DNA of 64,000 nt. It comes from Gammaproteobacteria bacterium (lineage in GTDB: Bacteria; Pseudomonadota; Gammaproteobacteria; Steroidobacterales; PWYM01). The translations under genes were made by a program, and so were the position numbers. Under the pieces are notes generated by a model. That model saw nothing but the letters and a program-made list of their open reading frames with translations. It was not told the DNA's origin and did no database searches. Of this stretch, positions 35,038 through 43,846 are shown in pieces. Where the stretch lies: assembly GCA_007693855.1 (NCBI GenBank), contig RECU01000053.1:154445-218444 (forward strand), written 5' to 3'. Every line of letters starts with the position of its first letter. Within the stretch, counting starts at the first letter, position 1.

Positions 35038-35826
35038 TCAGCGCGCCGCGAGCACCTTCAACGCCTGGGCGTGCAGTGTCCGGTCGGCTGCGGCAAGCAC
35101 CTGACCGCCACCACGCAGCGGACGGCCCTGCCAGTCAGTGACGGTACCACCTGCCCCCTCGATGATCGGCACCAGCGGCAGGATGTCGTAATCCTGCAGA
35201 CCGGACTCGACCACCAATTGCACGTGCCCGCTCGCCAGCATGCAGTAGCTGTAACAGTCGCCCCCGAAGCGCGACAGCCGGACCTGCCGGGCAAGCCGGG
35301 CGTGACATGCGGCATCCTCTGGCGAGGCGAACGATTCCGGGTGGGTGGTGTAGAGCACGGCCTCGGCCAGCGTCGCCACCGCGCGGCTGCGCAGGCGCTG
35401 ACGATCGCCTGCGCGCAGCAGCCATGCCTCCTGGCCATTGCCGCCGAAAGTCTCCCCGAGATAGGGCTGATGCATGAAGCCGAGTGCCGGCTCGCCATCG
35501 CGCAGCAGACCGAGCAGCACCCCCCACAGCGGCATGCCCGTGATGAAGGCGCGGGTCCCGTCGATGGGGTCGATCAGCCACTCATGACGGCCATCGCCCG
35601 GGGTATCCGCATATTCCTCGCCGCGGATACCCGCCGCAGGCCAGGACTCTGCCAGGCCCCGCCGCAGCGAGGCCTCGACCGCACGATCCGCCGCAGTCAC
35701 GGGATCGAAAGCGGCGCCCGGCGCTTTGTCCTCGACCTCCAGAGCCACCCGGAAATAGCGCAGCGCCTCGCGTCCGGCCACCTGCAGCAGGCGTTCGGCC
35801 AGTTCGCGTGCGGCCGTGTCATCCAT
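35038..35826 (-). CDS. Inositol-monophosphatase-family phosphatase, HisN-like
   Basis: A 262-residue member of the lithium-sensitive IMPase superfamily. The metal-binding residues are visible as GEE near residue 69, WLIDPIDGTRAFITG (D85 and D88 region) and the late GLQDYDILPLVPIIEGAGG. The TRAFITGMPLWG form is typical of histidinol-phosphatase HisN and of phosphatases for other sugar phosphates. It removes phosphate from a small alcohol phosphate in the cytoplasm. No histidine operon genes are adjacent, so histidinol phosphate is only the best guess. It is divergent from the coiled-coil gene and converges with pat. Confidence 0.85.
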   Translation of the reverse strand: MDDTAARELAERLLQVAGREALRYFRVALEVEDKAPGAAFDPVTAADRAVEASLRRGLAESWPAAGIRGEEYADTPGDGRHEWLIDPIDGTRAFITGMPLWGVLLGLLRDGEPALGFMHQPYLGETFGGNGQEAWLLRAGDRQRLRSRAVATLAEAVLYTTHPESFASPEDAACHARLARQVRLSRFGGDCYSYCMLASGHVQLVVESGLQDYDILPLVPIIEGAGGTVTDWQGRPLRGGGQVLAAADRTLHAQALKVLAAR

Positions 35827-35954
35827 GCGCCTGCCCTCGCGAACTCCAGGCCAAACAGATGTTTATGTCAAAAGCGTGATGCATGTCCTCTCCCGGTGGG
35901 TGGCGCCACGCTAGTGTGCTATGCGTCCTTCAACAGCACAAATCCAGAACCGTC

Positions 35955-37043
35955 ATGAGTGAGAAGTCCGCCACAGTCGAGCAGGCCCTGGAGACCTTGG
36001 CCCGAACGCTGCGCGAATCCGCCGAGCGCATCGCGGCCCTGGAAGAGGAGCTCGCCCAAACGAAAACCGCCGCGGCGGAGGTGACTGCCCTGCGCGAGGC
36101 GTTGCAGACCCGCGACGCGCGGCTCACCGAGCAGACGGAACGCTGCAAGTCGCTCGGCCAGGAGCTCGAAGACACGCTGACGCAACTGCGCCGTGCGGAC
36201 GAGAAGCTTGCCGCCCGCGACCTCGACTGCGCGCGGCTGGAAGAGCGCCACCTGCTCGACAACGAGCGCCTGGAAAGCCTGCGGGCGGAGATGTCCGGGC
36301 TGCGGCTGCGCGCCCGCTGGGCAAACCGTCGCCGGCGGCTGGCAGGCAAGCTGGTCGCCGAACTGCGCCAGCGCCAACGCGCCAACCTGTCTCTCAAGAA
36401 TGGTATCGATGCCCTGCGCCAGTTCAAGAACAAGGCGGAAGAGGAACATCGCGCACTGCTGGAGCGTTACCGACGCCTCCAGGAGAGCATGCGCCGCGGC
36501 GATGAAGAGCCGGCGAAACCCGCGGTCCCGCATGACACCCACCGCGTCGTCGACGCTGATGACATATCGCCTTCAGGATTACATCGACGGTTGCTCGCCC
36601 AGGGCGAGCTTATCGAATCGATGGAGCGCGACATCCAGCGGGTGGCTGCGCTGAAACGCGACCTCATGGAGCGGGAACAGCGTGTCGGCGAACTCGACGC
36701 GCGTGTCCAGACGCTCGAACAGGAACTCGAGCTGAAACAGTCGCTCATCGCCACGCTGGAAGATGATCTGAACAACACCATGCGCAGTCGCCGTATCGAT
36801 CCGCGGCTGCTGAGCGACGAGGGCGTAGATCCCGACGCCACCTTCGCCGCGGAACATGGTCACAGCGAAGACCAGGCTTCCCGCCAGGCGACTCTGACCG
36901 CTGGGCTGTCAGCCCTCGAGGCGCCCCGACCCCAGAAACGCGATACCGGCACCGTGAAGTTGCGCGTGCTGCCGGAGGTCACGGTCGACGACGAACAGAC
37001 ACCGGACCCGGCACCGCCCCGCCGCACCCACCAGCATCACTGA
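35955..37043 (+). CDS. Coiled-coil protein of unknown function
   Basis: A 362-residue protein that I do not recognise. Residues about 8-190 and 225-295 consist of heptad-like repeats rich in Glu, Leu, Arg and Ala (for example ALEEELAQTK), so two long coiled coils are likely, split by a charged linker. A basic block WANRRRRLAGK lies near residue 121. The last 60 residues are acidic and Pro-rich with no fold I can name. There is no signal peptide. The ATG at 35955 is the first with the right composition; the frame extends 24 codons upstream into non-coding sequence. It converges with the multicopper oxidase gene and is divergent from the HisN-like gene. Confidence 0.7.
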   Translation: MSEKSATVEQALETLARTLRESAERIAALEEELAQTKTAAAEVTALREALQTRDARLTEQTERCKSLGQELEDTLTQLRRADEKLAARDLDCARLEERHLLDNERLESLRAEMSGLRLRARWANRRRRLAGKLVAELRQRQRANLSLKNGIDALRQFKNKAEEEHRALLERYRRLQESMRRGDEEPAKPAVPHDTHRVVDADDISPSGLHRRLLAQGELIESMERDIQRVAALKRDLMEREQRVGELDARVQTLEQELELKQSLIATLEDDLNNTMRSRRIDPRLLSDEGVDPDATFAAEHGHSEDQASRQATLTAGLSALEAPRPQKRDTGTVKLRVLPEVTVDDEQTPDPAPPRRTHQHH

Positions 37044-37056
37044 CGCCACCCCCGGA

Positions 37057-38484
37057 TCACCCCCCACCACGCCCGTGATCGTGGTGCCCGTGATCGTGGT
37101 GCCCGTGATCGTGGTGCCCGTGATCGTGTGCGTCCTCTGCAGGACTCGGCAGGTCGTCGGGCAGGGTGATGCCATCGCGTGACAGCGCAGCCTCGCTCGC
37201 CGGCTCGGCGACCGTTCCCGGCGGGTGTCGATACCAGCCCGGGTCCGCGTAGCTCTCGATGCCGTCGCGCACCTTCAACAGGGTGAACATCCCGCCCATG
37301 GTGATGTAGCCGAAGGGTCCGTCACCCCCGACCATCGGGATACTGTTCTCCGGCACCGGCATGCCGTGGGCGATGTGCTGGCCATGCTCGGCCATCCCGT
37401 CATGGCCCATGGTCATGTACCCCGGCACCAGGGGCTTCAGCCGGGCGTCAAGCCGCGCCGGATCGACGCCGATCATGTTCGGCACGTGATGACCCATCTG
37501 GTTCATCACGTGATGGGACATATGACAGTGCATCGCCCAGTCACCGGGATTGTCGGCGATGAACTCGATCGTACGCGTGCTGCCGGTCGGCACCAGAACG
37601 GTGGTCTCGGGCCACTGGCCGGCGGCCGGGATCGGCCCCCCGTCGGTCTCTGCCACCCGGAAATAGTGCCCGTGAAGGTGAAACGGATGGTGGTGCATGG
37701 CACTCAGGTTGCCGATCCGGATGCGCACACGCTGCCCGGTCCGCACGACCAGCGGCGACGACCCGGGCCAGGACTTCGCATTGATGGTCAGCACGTTGAA
37801 GTCGATCATCTCGTTGGGATCCGGACGCGCGGTGCCCGGACGGATGCTCCACTCCGAGAGCAGCAGGGCGAAGTCGCGGTCGACCCGATCGTCCTCGGCC
37901 GGGTTGCGCGGGTGGATGATGAAAAGCCCCATCATCCCGAGCGCCATCTGCGTCATCTCGTCATGGTGCGAGTGATACATGAGTGTGCCGTGCTGGCGCA
38001 GCGTCCACTCGTAGCGGAAGGTCTCGCCAGGCGGGATCGGACGTTGGGTCAGGCCGCTGACGCCATCCATCCCGCTGGGCAGATGCGCCCCGTGCCAGTG
38101 AATACTGGTCGCGGCCGGCAGTCGATTGGTGACATAGATGCGGATGCGCTCACCTTCGACCGCTTCAATGGTCGGCCCGTGCACCGCGCCGTTGAAGCCC
38201 CAGCAGCGCCCTCGCAGGCCGGGGGCGAACTCATGTTCGACCTCTTCGGCCACCAGGTGAAACACCTTCACGCCGTCGATGATGCGGAAGTCCAGCGCCC
38301 GTCCGTCCGGCGTGACCACGGGCATATAGTCCTGCCCGGGCCGGCCTGGGGGCAACGGCTCGATGTCCCGGCCTCCGTAACTGGTACCCCAGCGCGTATC
38401 AGACTGGCGGGCCGATGCCGGCCCGGAGGCCGCGAGCGCAGCCGTACCGAGGGTGGCGCCACCGAGAAAATCACGACGTTTCAT
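37057..38484 (-). CDS. Tat-exported multicopper oxidase with His-rich C-terminus
   Basis: A 475-residue multicopper oxidase. The Tat signal RRDFLGGATLG starts the protein. Copper ligands are readable in order: HWHG, HSHHDEM, HPFHLHGH and HCHMSHHVMNQM, the last holding the type 1 site with its axial Met. It probably oxidises Cu(I) or phenols in the periplasm, as CueO and CopA do. The C-terminus is a run of His and Asp encoded by a 15-bp direct repeat. The gene follows the outer-membrane efflux lipoprotein gene by two bases and both follow a small Cys-containing secreted protein, forming a likely copper-tolerance operon. ATG at 38484 begins the Tat signal; the longer open frame is not credible. 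Confidence 0.9.
   Translation of the reverse strand: MKRRDFLGGATLGTAALAASGPASARQSDTRWGTSYGGRDIEPLPPGRPGQDYMPVVTPDGRALDFRIIDGVKVFHLVAEEVEHEFAPGLRGRCWGFNGAVHGPTIEAVEGERIRIYVTNRLPAATSIHWHGAHLPSGMDGVSGLTQRPIPPGETFRYEWTLRQHGTLMYHSHHDEMTQMALGMMGLFIIHPRNPAEDDRVDRDFALLLSEWSIRPGTARPDPNEMIDFNVLTINAKSWPGSSPLVVRTGQRVRIRIGNLSAMHHHPFHLHGHYFRVAETDGGPIPAAGQWPETTVLVPTGSTRTIEFIADNPGDWAMHCHMSHHVMNQMGHHVPNMIGVDPARLDARLKPLVPGYMTMGHDGMAEHGQHIAHGMPVPENSIPMVGGDGPFGYITMGGMFTLLKVRDGIESYADPGWYRHPPGTVAEPASEAALSRDGITLPDDLPSPAEDAHDHGHHDHGHHDHGHHDHGRGGG
37072..37128. repeat. 15-bp tandem repeat in the multicopper oxidase gene
   Basis: The 15-bp unit CCCGTGATCGTGGTG occurs three times exactly and once partly (37072-37086, 37087-37101, 37102-37116, 37117-37128). 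On the coding strand it specifies an alternating His, Asp and Gly pattern close to HHDHG. Length could vary between strains by slippage, changing the number of metal-binding histidines. Confidence 0.95.
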
Positions 38485-38486
38485 GT

Positions 38487-39899
38487 TCAGTGCCTCCCGC
38501 CGCGGCCGACGGCCACGGGTGTCATTGAAGAGTCGGCGGAATGACCCGCCGGACGCGCCCCGCGCTGCAGCTGCTCGACGGCGAGCTGCGCCCGCCACTG
38601 GCGCCGGCGCGCCTCGAGGGTCTCCAGCGCCATGTCCAGCTGACCCCGTCGGGCTTCCAGCAGCTCGAAGGGGCCGGCCAGCATGGCGTTCCAGTCCCGT
38701 ACGGTGAGTTCCAGCAGTTCGCCGGCCAGTGGCAGCAGCGTCTCGTGGGCAAGCCTTGCGTCCTGCGCGGCCCATGCCAGCTCCCGCGCGGCCACCCGCG
38801 CCTCGGAGCGCAACTCGACAGCGGCCTGCCACCACGCCGCGCGTCGCTGTTCCAGCAGTGCGATCGCCCTGGCCGTACGGCCCTGGCCGCGGTCGAACAC
38901 CGGTAGCGAGAACTCGACGCCTGGACCAAGTTCCCAGTCGCCGGCGCGCTCGCGCTCGGCCTTCAGCCCCAGTTCCAGATGCGGCAGCAGCGCAGTCCCC
39001 TCGGCCAGGCGCGCCGCGCGCGCCGCAGCCACGATCTCCGCCTCCAGCGCCGCCAGCTGCAGGCTGGCCGTGACCGTCACGCGTTCCAGAGCATCGACGT
39101 CGTCACCCACGTCAGGAGGGGATGGCAGGCGTTCAGGCAACAGCACATGCTCCGTGTGCTCCTGCAGCCCCAACGTACGCAGCAGCGCTTCGCGACTGGC
39201 ATGCGCCTGGGCCTCGGCACGGGCAGCACGCAGACGAGTGTGCGCATGAAGACGCTGTTCCCGTACCAGATCGATCCGCGGCAGATTGCCGGCCTCATGG
39301 AGCGCCTCGGCCGTGTCGACGCCAGCCGCCGTCACCTCCACTGCCGTGACCAGCAGTGCGGCGACTTCCGTATCGGTGACGGCATCCACCCAGGCCCGTT
39401 CGACCGCATGCATCAGTGTCAGCACCCGCTCCAGCGACTCACGCTCGCGCGCCTCCAGGGTAGACTCGGCGATGGCGCGGCGGGCAGACCGCGTCAGCAA
39501 GGCCATGACCGACTGACTCAAGCCCAGGTCCCAAGCCGGCCGGCCGCCACCGCTGGGCCACAGGAGCTCCGCGTCGAACACGGGGTTCGGGACCACCAGG
39601 GCCGCGTGGTAGTCGGCGGCGGCGACACCGAGGGCGGCAAACTCAGCCTGAAAACTTCGGTTGGCTGCCAGCGCAATCCGCAACGCCGCATCACGGTCCA
39701 GCGGCTCGGCCAGCAGTGCCGCCACCTGGCCCTCGATCGCCGCCGCCTCCTGGCGTTCGACCGTCTGGCCAGTACGCTCGGCAACAGCCTCACCGAGCCG
39801 TGCCTCCAATAACGGCTGCGGCACGCTGGCGCAGGCCGCTGTCATCAGCAGCAGGGCACTTACCGCTGCTGCCTTCGCCCCAAGTGTCGGGGTAGTCAT
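38487..39899 (-). CDS. Outer-membrane efflux lipoprotein (TolC/OprM-like)
   Basis: A 470-residue outer-membrane factor. A lipoprotein signal ends in the lipobox around TAAC, so C23 would be acylated. The rest is built from long alpha-helices with two repeats typical of TolC-family channels, rich in Ala, Glu, Arg and Leu. ATG at 39899 follows GGGAGG; the frame extends 12 codons further. Together with the multicopper oxidase and a small secreted protein it forms a likely metal-tolerance operon, but no inner-membrane RND or adaptor gene is present. It might pair with a pump encoded elsewhere, or act as an outer-membrane copper protein like CopB-type partners. Confidence 0.8.
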   Translation of the reverse strand: MTTPTLGAKAAAVSALLLMTAACASVPQPLLEARLGEAVAERTGQTVERQEAAAIEGQVAALLAEPLDRDAALRIALAANRSFQAEFAALGVAAADYHAALVVPNPVFDAELLWPSGGGRPAWDLGLSQSVMALLTRSARRAIAESTLEARERESLERVLTLMHAVERAWVDAVTDTEVAALLVTAVEVTAAGVDTAEALHEAGNLPRIDLVREQRLHAHTRLRAARAEAQAHASREALLRTLGLQEHTEHVLLPERLPSPPDVGDDVDALERVTVTASLQLAALEAEIVAAARAARLAEGTALLPHLELGLKAERERAGDWELGPGVEFSLPVFDRGQGRTARAIALLEQRRAAWWQAAVELRSEARVAARELAWAAQDARLAHETLLPLAGELLELTVRDWNAMLAGPFELLEARRGQLDMALETLEARRRQWRAQLAVEQLQRGARPAGHSADSSMTPVAVGRGGRH

Positions 39900-39976
39900 C
39901 AGAAACCTCCCGGGCGCCCTGAGGGGACGCCCCACTGACTGGAGTCAAATGAAACACGGCCTGCGAGGCCGCAAGG

Positions 39977-40384
39977 TCAGTGTGCGGAGAGGATCCGCGG
40001 AGGTCGGAAAGGTCCTTTGCCGGCTGGGCTGGGAAACGGTGCAACACACAGCTGCGACCGTTCACCCTGCCGGCTGCAGGGCAGGAGTGGCCCCGCCGCA
40101 AGCGCACTGCCCAGCTGCGCCGCCAGGGCACACGCCAGTTCACACGCCTGGCTGCAGGCCTCGTTCTGAATGATGACGCCGTGGGCATCCGGAGCGTCAA
40201 AATGCTCGGCATCTGCCATCAAAACTGCGGTATCGCGGAGGGGCATGACGGCGTGACCCGGGCAGTCTGAAGCACCCGCTGTCGCATGGTCGGTGCTCTT
40301 GTCGCCATGTATCCCGGCAGTGGCAGCCACCGGTGAGACCACCATGATCGCGCAGAGCACCAGACAGAGCAGACGGGTAAGCAT
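39977..40384 (-). CDS. Small secreted Cys-containing protein, possibly metal-responsive (CopL-like context)
   Basis: A 135-residue protein with an N-terminal signal peptide (about 24 residues, ending AATA). The mature part holds DCPGH and later a CSQACELAC-type cluster, several histidines and a Pro-rich end. It is the first gene of the operon containing the efflux lipoprotein and multicopper oxidase, the position of CopL-type proteins in xanthomonad copper operons, but I see no diagnostic match and call the likeness contextual. The Cys and His residues could bind copper. A GCTTG-type dyad lies 17 bases upstream and may be the operator. The whole operon has 77 bases between this stop and the next start. 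Confidence 0.6.
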   Translation of the reverse strand: MLTRLLCLVLCAIMVVSPVAATAGIHGDKSTDHATAGASDCPGHAVMPLRDTAVLMADAEHFDAPDAHGVIIQNEACSQACELACALAAQLGSALAAGPLLPCSRQGERSQLCVAPFPSPAGKGPFRPPRILSAH

Positions 40385-40400
40385 CCGTAGACGCTAGCGC

Positions 40401-40421
40401 GCTTGGCAGCCGGCTGCAAGC
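40401..40421. promoter_or_regulatory. GCTTG/CAAGC dyad, possible metal-responsive operator
   Basis: GCTTGGCAGC and GCTGCAAGC flank a CG centre, giving a dyad with one bulged base, 17-37 bases upstream of the first gene of the copper-like operon. MerR-family copper regulators such as CueR use similar dyads, but I cannot place clear -35 and -10 boxes around it. Confidence 0.3.
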
Positions 40422-40525
40422 TTCGGATCAGCGTGTGGGCAAACGCCACCGGCTTGCATTACTCTAGGCCGCGCTCGCGGTGCCACCCGCCGCAGAAGCG
40501 CCGAGACGGCCAGGGAGCCTTGACC

Positions 40526-41887
40526 ATGGACTACGCACAGCTCGCCCGCGTCGCCGAACAGGACCTGACTGACCAGGCCCGTCAGGAAGCACAGGCCTTT
40601 CTGGCGGAACAACATCCCGCTGACCTCGCCACCCACCTGGCGGACTGGTCCGTAGAACAGGCCCTGCGGGTGCTGGATCTGCTGCCGCTGGGCCGGCAGG
40701 CCGAGGTCTTCGGCTACTTTGATGCCGATGACCAGCTGACCCTGACCGAGCAGCTGCCCGACGAGCGGCTGGCGCAGCTGTTCACCGAGATGAATGCCGA
40801 CGAGCGGGCAGATCTGTTCGCCGAGCTTCCTGAAGCGACACAACACGCCCTGCTACGGCGCCTGAAGCGTGAAGAGCAGGAGGACATCCGCCGGCTGAGC
40901 GCCTACCCGGAAGAAACCGCCGGCGCGATCATGACCACCGACTTCGTCAGCCTGCGCGAGCATATGACCGTAGAGGAGGCCCTGGAGTCGCTGCGCGCAC
41001 AGGCCCCGGAGAGCGAGACGATCTATCGCGCCTATGTGACCGATGATGTCGGACACCTGGTCGGCGCTCTGCGGTTGCAGAACCTGATTTTCGCTCGCGC
41101 CGGTCGGCGCATTGCCGAACTCGTGGAGCCCGATCCTCTCGCCGTGCTCGTCGACAGCGATCAGGAAGAGGTCGCCCGACACATCTCGAAATACGACGTA
41201 CTGGCGGTGCCGGTGGTCGACGCCCACAATCGGCTGCTAGGTATCATCACCTATGACGATGCCATGGACATCGCCGAGGAAGAGGCGACCGAGGACATCC
41301 ACAGCATCGGCGCCGTTGGCGATCTCGACGAGAATGTCCGCGACGCGCCGATGTTCACGCTGTATCGCAAGCGTATCGTCTGGCTGGTGCTGCTGGTGTT
41401 CGGCGCACTGTTCTCCAGCGGTGGCATCGCCTATTTCGAGGACACTATTGCAGCCTATGTGGCCCTGGTGTTCTTCCTCCCCATGCTCATCGGCAGCGCC
41501 GGTAACGCCGGCTCCCAAGCCGCGACGCTCATGGTCCGGGCGCTGGCCATCGGCGACGTCGAGATGAAGGACTGGGGCTTCATGCTGGGCAGGGAGCTGG
41601 TGATTGCGCTCGCCCTGGGTGCCACCATGGCTCTGGCCGTGTCCGGCATCGGCATCTTCCGCGGCGGTCCGGACGTGGCCTTCGTCGTCGCCCTGACGAT
41701 GCTTATCGTGGTGCTGTTCGGTAGCCTTATCGGCATGTCGCTGCCCTTCGTCCTGCAACGGGTTGGCGTCGATCCGGCAACCGCAAGCGCGCCGTTGGTG
41801 GCGACCATCGCTGACGCTGGCGGCGTCATCATCTACTTCGGGATCGCGACGCTGTTTCTGGGGCTGCCCGCACCAGGCTCAGTCTGA
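40526..41887 (+). CDS. mgtE: Magnesium transporter MgtE
   Basis: A 453-residue MgtE. The N-terminal superhelix (about 1-130) and two CBS domains (about 130-260, with SLREHMTVEEAL and KYDVLAVPVVD) form the cytoplasmic magnesium sensor; the C-terminal third has five membrane helices with the pore motif IGSAGNAGSQAATLMVRALA and the late PLVATIADAGGVIIYF. High cytoplasmic magnesium closes the pore through the CBS domains. ATG at 40526 follows CAGGGAG; the open frame extends 41 codons further with no family similarity. Its stop overlaps the convergent speE gene by nine bases. Confidence 0.95.
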   Translation: MDYAQLARVAEQDLTDQARQEAQAFLAEQHPADLATHLADWSVEQALRVLDLLPLGRQAEVFGYFDADDQLTLTEQLPDERLAQLFTEMNADERADLFAELPEATQHALLRRLKREEQEDIRRLSAYPEETAGAIMTTDFVSLREHMTVEEALESLRAQAPESETIYRAYVTDDVGHLVGALRLQNLIFARAGRRIAELVEPDPLAVLVDSDQEEVARHISKYDVLAVPVVDAHNRLLGIITYDDAMDIAEEEATEDIHSIGAVGDLDENVRDAPMFTLYRKRIVWLVLLVFGALFSSGGIAYFEDTIAAYVALVFFLPMLIGSAGNAGSQAATLMVRALAIGDVEMKDWGFMLGRELVIALALGATMALAVSGIGIFRGGPDVAFVVALTMLIVVLFGSLIGMSLPFVLQRVGVDPATASAPLVATIADAGGVIIYFGIATLFLGLPAPGSV

Positions 41888-42769
41888 GCCAGCGCTGTAT
41901 CCCAGCGCCTTGCCGACGAAAGACGGTAGCACCCGTGACGCCGTGTGCACTTCGCCAGAGTAGAAGCGCGTGTCCAGCTGCCCCGCCGCGGGCCGAGGCT
42001 CAGCCTCCAGCACGTCGCCTCCAGCGAGCGTGACACTCCACCACCCCGATGGATATGTCGGCTGCGGGAACTGCAGCGTGGCAAGCGACGGGAACCCCGC
42101 TGCAGCAAGTTCTCCGCGGATGCCGGCGAGCACCTCGAGATGAATCATCGGCGACTCGCTCTGCACGGCCAGCAGACCTGCATCACCAAGCACCCGGTGG
42201 CACTGGCGGTAGAACGTCCGGTCAAACAGCCGGGCAGCCTGGCCGATCGGATCCGTCGAGTCGACGATGATCACGTCAAAAGTGCCGGCGGCGGCATCGG
42301 CAACACAGGCGATGCCATCGGCGAACACGAACTCGGCGCGCGGATCGTCGTTGGCCTCGCAGAGTTCCGGAAAGAAACGTTCCGCCGCGCGCGTCACTCG
42401 CTCGTCGAGTTCGACCTGGACGACCCGCTCGACCGTATCATGGCGCAGCACCTCGCGCAGGCAGCCGCAATCCCCGCCGCCGACGATGAGCACACGCCGT
42501 GGCTGGCGATGGCTGCAAAGCGCCGGATGGACCAGCATCTCGTGATAGATGAAGTTATCGCGCTGGGTGAGCATCAGGAAGCCATCCAGGACCATCGCGC
42601 GGCCGAAGTGTCGAGTCTCGAGGACCTGGAGGTGCTGCCAGGGCGTGTGCTCATCCAGGAGTACCTCGAGGCATTCCAGGCCGAACAGGCTACCCACCTC
42701 TTCGCAGGGCTCGAGAAACCAGCGCGCATGATCGAAGCGCGCGCGCCAGCCTGGATCGAGCGCTTTCAC
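41879..42769 (-). CDS. speE: Spermidine synthase (aminopropyltransferase)
   Basis: A 296-residue polyamine aminopropyltransferase that moves aminopropyl from decarboxylated SAM to putrescine. The Rossmann nucleotide-binding loop reads [16 protein letters not shown], with a Cys where many enzymes have Gly, and the catalytic Asp lies in [17 protein letters not shown]-terminal DNFIYHEML is the substrate loop. Its start overlaps the speH stop by four bases (ATGA), so the two enzymes are made together, supplying and using decarboxylated SAM. Converges with mgtE with a nine-base overlap. Confidence 0.94.
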   Translation of the reverse strand: MKALDPGWRARFDHARWFLEPCEEVGSLFGLECLEVLLDEHTPWQHLQVLETRHFGRAMVLDGFLMLTQRDNFIYHEMLVHPALCSHRQPRRVLIVGGGDCGCLREVLRHDTVERVVQVELDERVTRAAERFFPELCEANDDPRAEFVFADGIACVADAAAGTFDVIIVDSTDPIGQAARLFDRTFYRQCHRVLGDAGLLAVQSESPMIHLEVLAGIRGELAAAGFPSLATLQFPQPTYPSGWWSVTLAGGDVLEAEPRPAAGQLDTRFYSGEVHTASRVLPSFVGKALGYSAGSD

Positions 42770-43194
42770 GCCGGGCCGGAGCCGGCCCGGCGCAGTGGCG
42801 TCACCGTGTCGTCGGCAGCCAGTGCTGCCGGCGTCGGCGCCATCATCTCCAGCTGACCGCGGCGCAATTCCATGGTCGACACCTGACCCGCCTTGAGACA
42901 GGTCTTGAGATGGTCGAAGGCAAGCTCCGGTGACACCGCGTCACCACAGGTAAACAGATCCACGGCGGCATAGCCGTGCTCCGGCCAGGTGTGGATCGAC
43001 AGGTGACTCTCGGCGATCACGACAACACCCGAGACCCCATGCGGCGAGAACTCATGGAAGGTCTGGGTGACGATGGTGGCGCCAGCCACCTCGGCGGCAC
43101 CCTGCATCACCGCAGCGATATAGTCGGAATCCGCCAGACAGGCTTCTTCGCAGTGGTAGAACTCGGCAACGATCTGCCTGCCCAGTGAGTGCAT
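42766..43194 (-). CDS. speH: S-adenosylmethionine decarboxylase proenzyme, prokaryotic SpeH type
   Basis: A 142-residue pyruvoyl-dependent SAM decarboxylase of the short bacterial/archaeal type. The self-cleavage site ES in [20 protein letters not shown] is intact, so the chain splits and the Ser becomes the pyruvoyl group. Downstream VDLFTCGD is also typical. Extra residues after about 115 form a short non-conserved tail. ATG at 43194 begins [13 protein letters not shown]; the open frame runs 73 codons further across the promoter. It is translationally coupled to speE and has a likely sigma-70 promoter 55 bases upstream. Confidence 0.93.
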   Translation of the reverse strand: MHSLGRQIVAEFYHCEEACLADSDYIAAVMQGAAEVAGATIVTQTFHEFSPHGVSGVVVIAESHLSIHTWPEHGYAAVDLFTCGDAVSPELAFDHLKTCLKAGQVSTMELRRGQLEMMAPTPAALAADDTVTPLRRAGSGPA

Positions 43195-43248
43195 CGACAG
43201 GTCCCCCCTGCGACGGCGCAGCGCCAGGTGATCACGAAGTGGCCGCGA

Positions 43249-43277
43249 AATATACCTGCGCCCCCGAAGGGGTGCAA
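43249..43277 (-). promoter_or_regulatory. Sigma-70-type promoter for speH-speE
   Basis: On the minus strand TTGCAC (43277-43272) and TATATT (43254-43249) are separated by 17 bases, close to the -35 and -10 consensus. The -10 box is 54 bases upstream of the speH start codon. The same intergenic region also serves the divergent EncFtn-like gene. Confidence 0.5.
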
Positions 43278-43399
43278 ACGACGGCACCGCAGTGGCCACA
43301 CTGCTCACCCGGCCGCGACACCGAGCTGTGCTATGGTCCTGGCACTTGCGGACCAAGATCCGGCAACCCGTCATTGTCCTGGCACCATCACGGAGAAAC

Positions 43400-43699
43400 A
43401 TGAGCATGGCCAACGAGGGATACCACGAGCCTTATGAACTGCTGAGCGACGAAACCCGCGAAATGCATCGCGCGATCATCTCGCTCATGGAGGAGCTCGA
43501 GGCGGTGGACTGGTACAACCAGCGTATCGATGTCTGCACCGATCCGGAGCTGAAGCGTGTTCTGACACACAATCGTGACGAAGAGAAGGAGCATGCGGCC
43601 ATGACGCTCGAGTGGATCCGGCGCAAGGATCCGGTGATGGACAGGGAGCTGCGCGATCACCTGTTCACGGACAAGCCACTCGCACCGAAACACGGTTGA
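43400..43699 (+). CDS. EncFtn-like ferroxidase without targeting tail
   Basis: A 99-residue protein that matches encapsulated ferritin-like proteins (EncFtn) of the Rhodospirillum rubrum type. Aligned by the shared H9-E10-P11, the ferroxidase ligands E32, E62 and H65 are kept, along with Y39 and the entry-site E31 and E34; the core [10 protein letters not shown] and [16 protein letters not shown] are almost identical. EncFtn oxidises Fe(II) and passes it into an encapsulin shell. In contrast to those proteins, this one stops at about residue 99 with no C-terminal encapsulation peptide, and there is no encapsulin gene in the window. ATG at 43400 follows CGGAG. The next genes, a DsrE-like lipoprotein and a glutathione peroxidase, fit an iron or peroxide role. 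Confidence 0.93.
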   Translation: MSMANEGYHEPYELLSDETREMHRAIISLMEELEAVDWYNQRIDVCTDPELKRVLTHNRDEEKEHAAMTLEWIRRKDPVMDRELRDHLFTDKPLAPKHG

Positions 43700-43846
43700 G
43701 TCGCGGTGCGCAACGCGGGCAGCTGTCGCAGCATTTACGCATGAGCATTGCGACATCTACGGGTTGTGGTGGGCAGAGCCCGCGAGGCAGAGTGGCGGGT
43801 GTCATTCAAGTCATCCGGCACCCCCGCCGCAAGAGGAGTTCACTCC

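Noticed and set aside
43292..43399. A 36-codon extension of the EncFtn-like gene
   Set aside because: It lies across the divergent speH promoter region and the EncFtn family starts at the ATG used.
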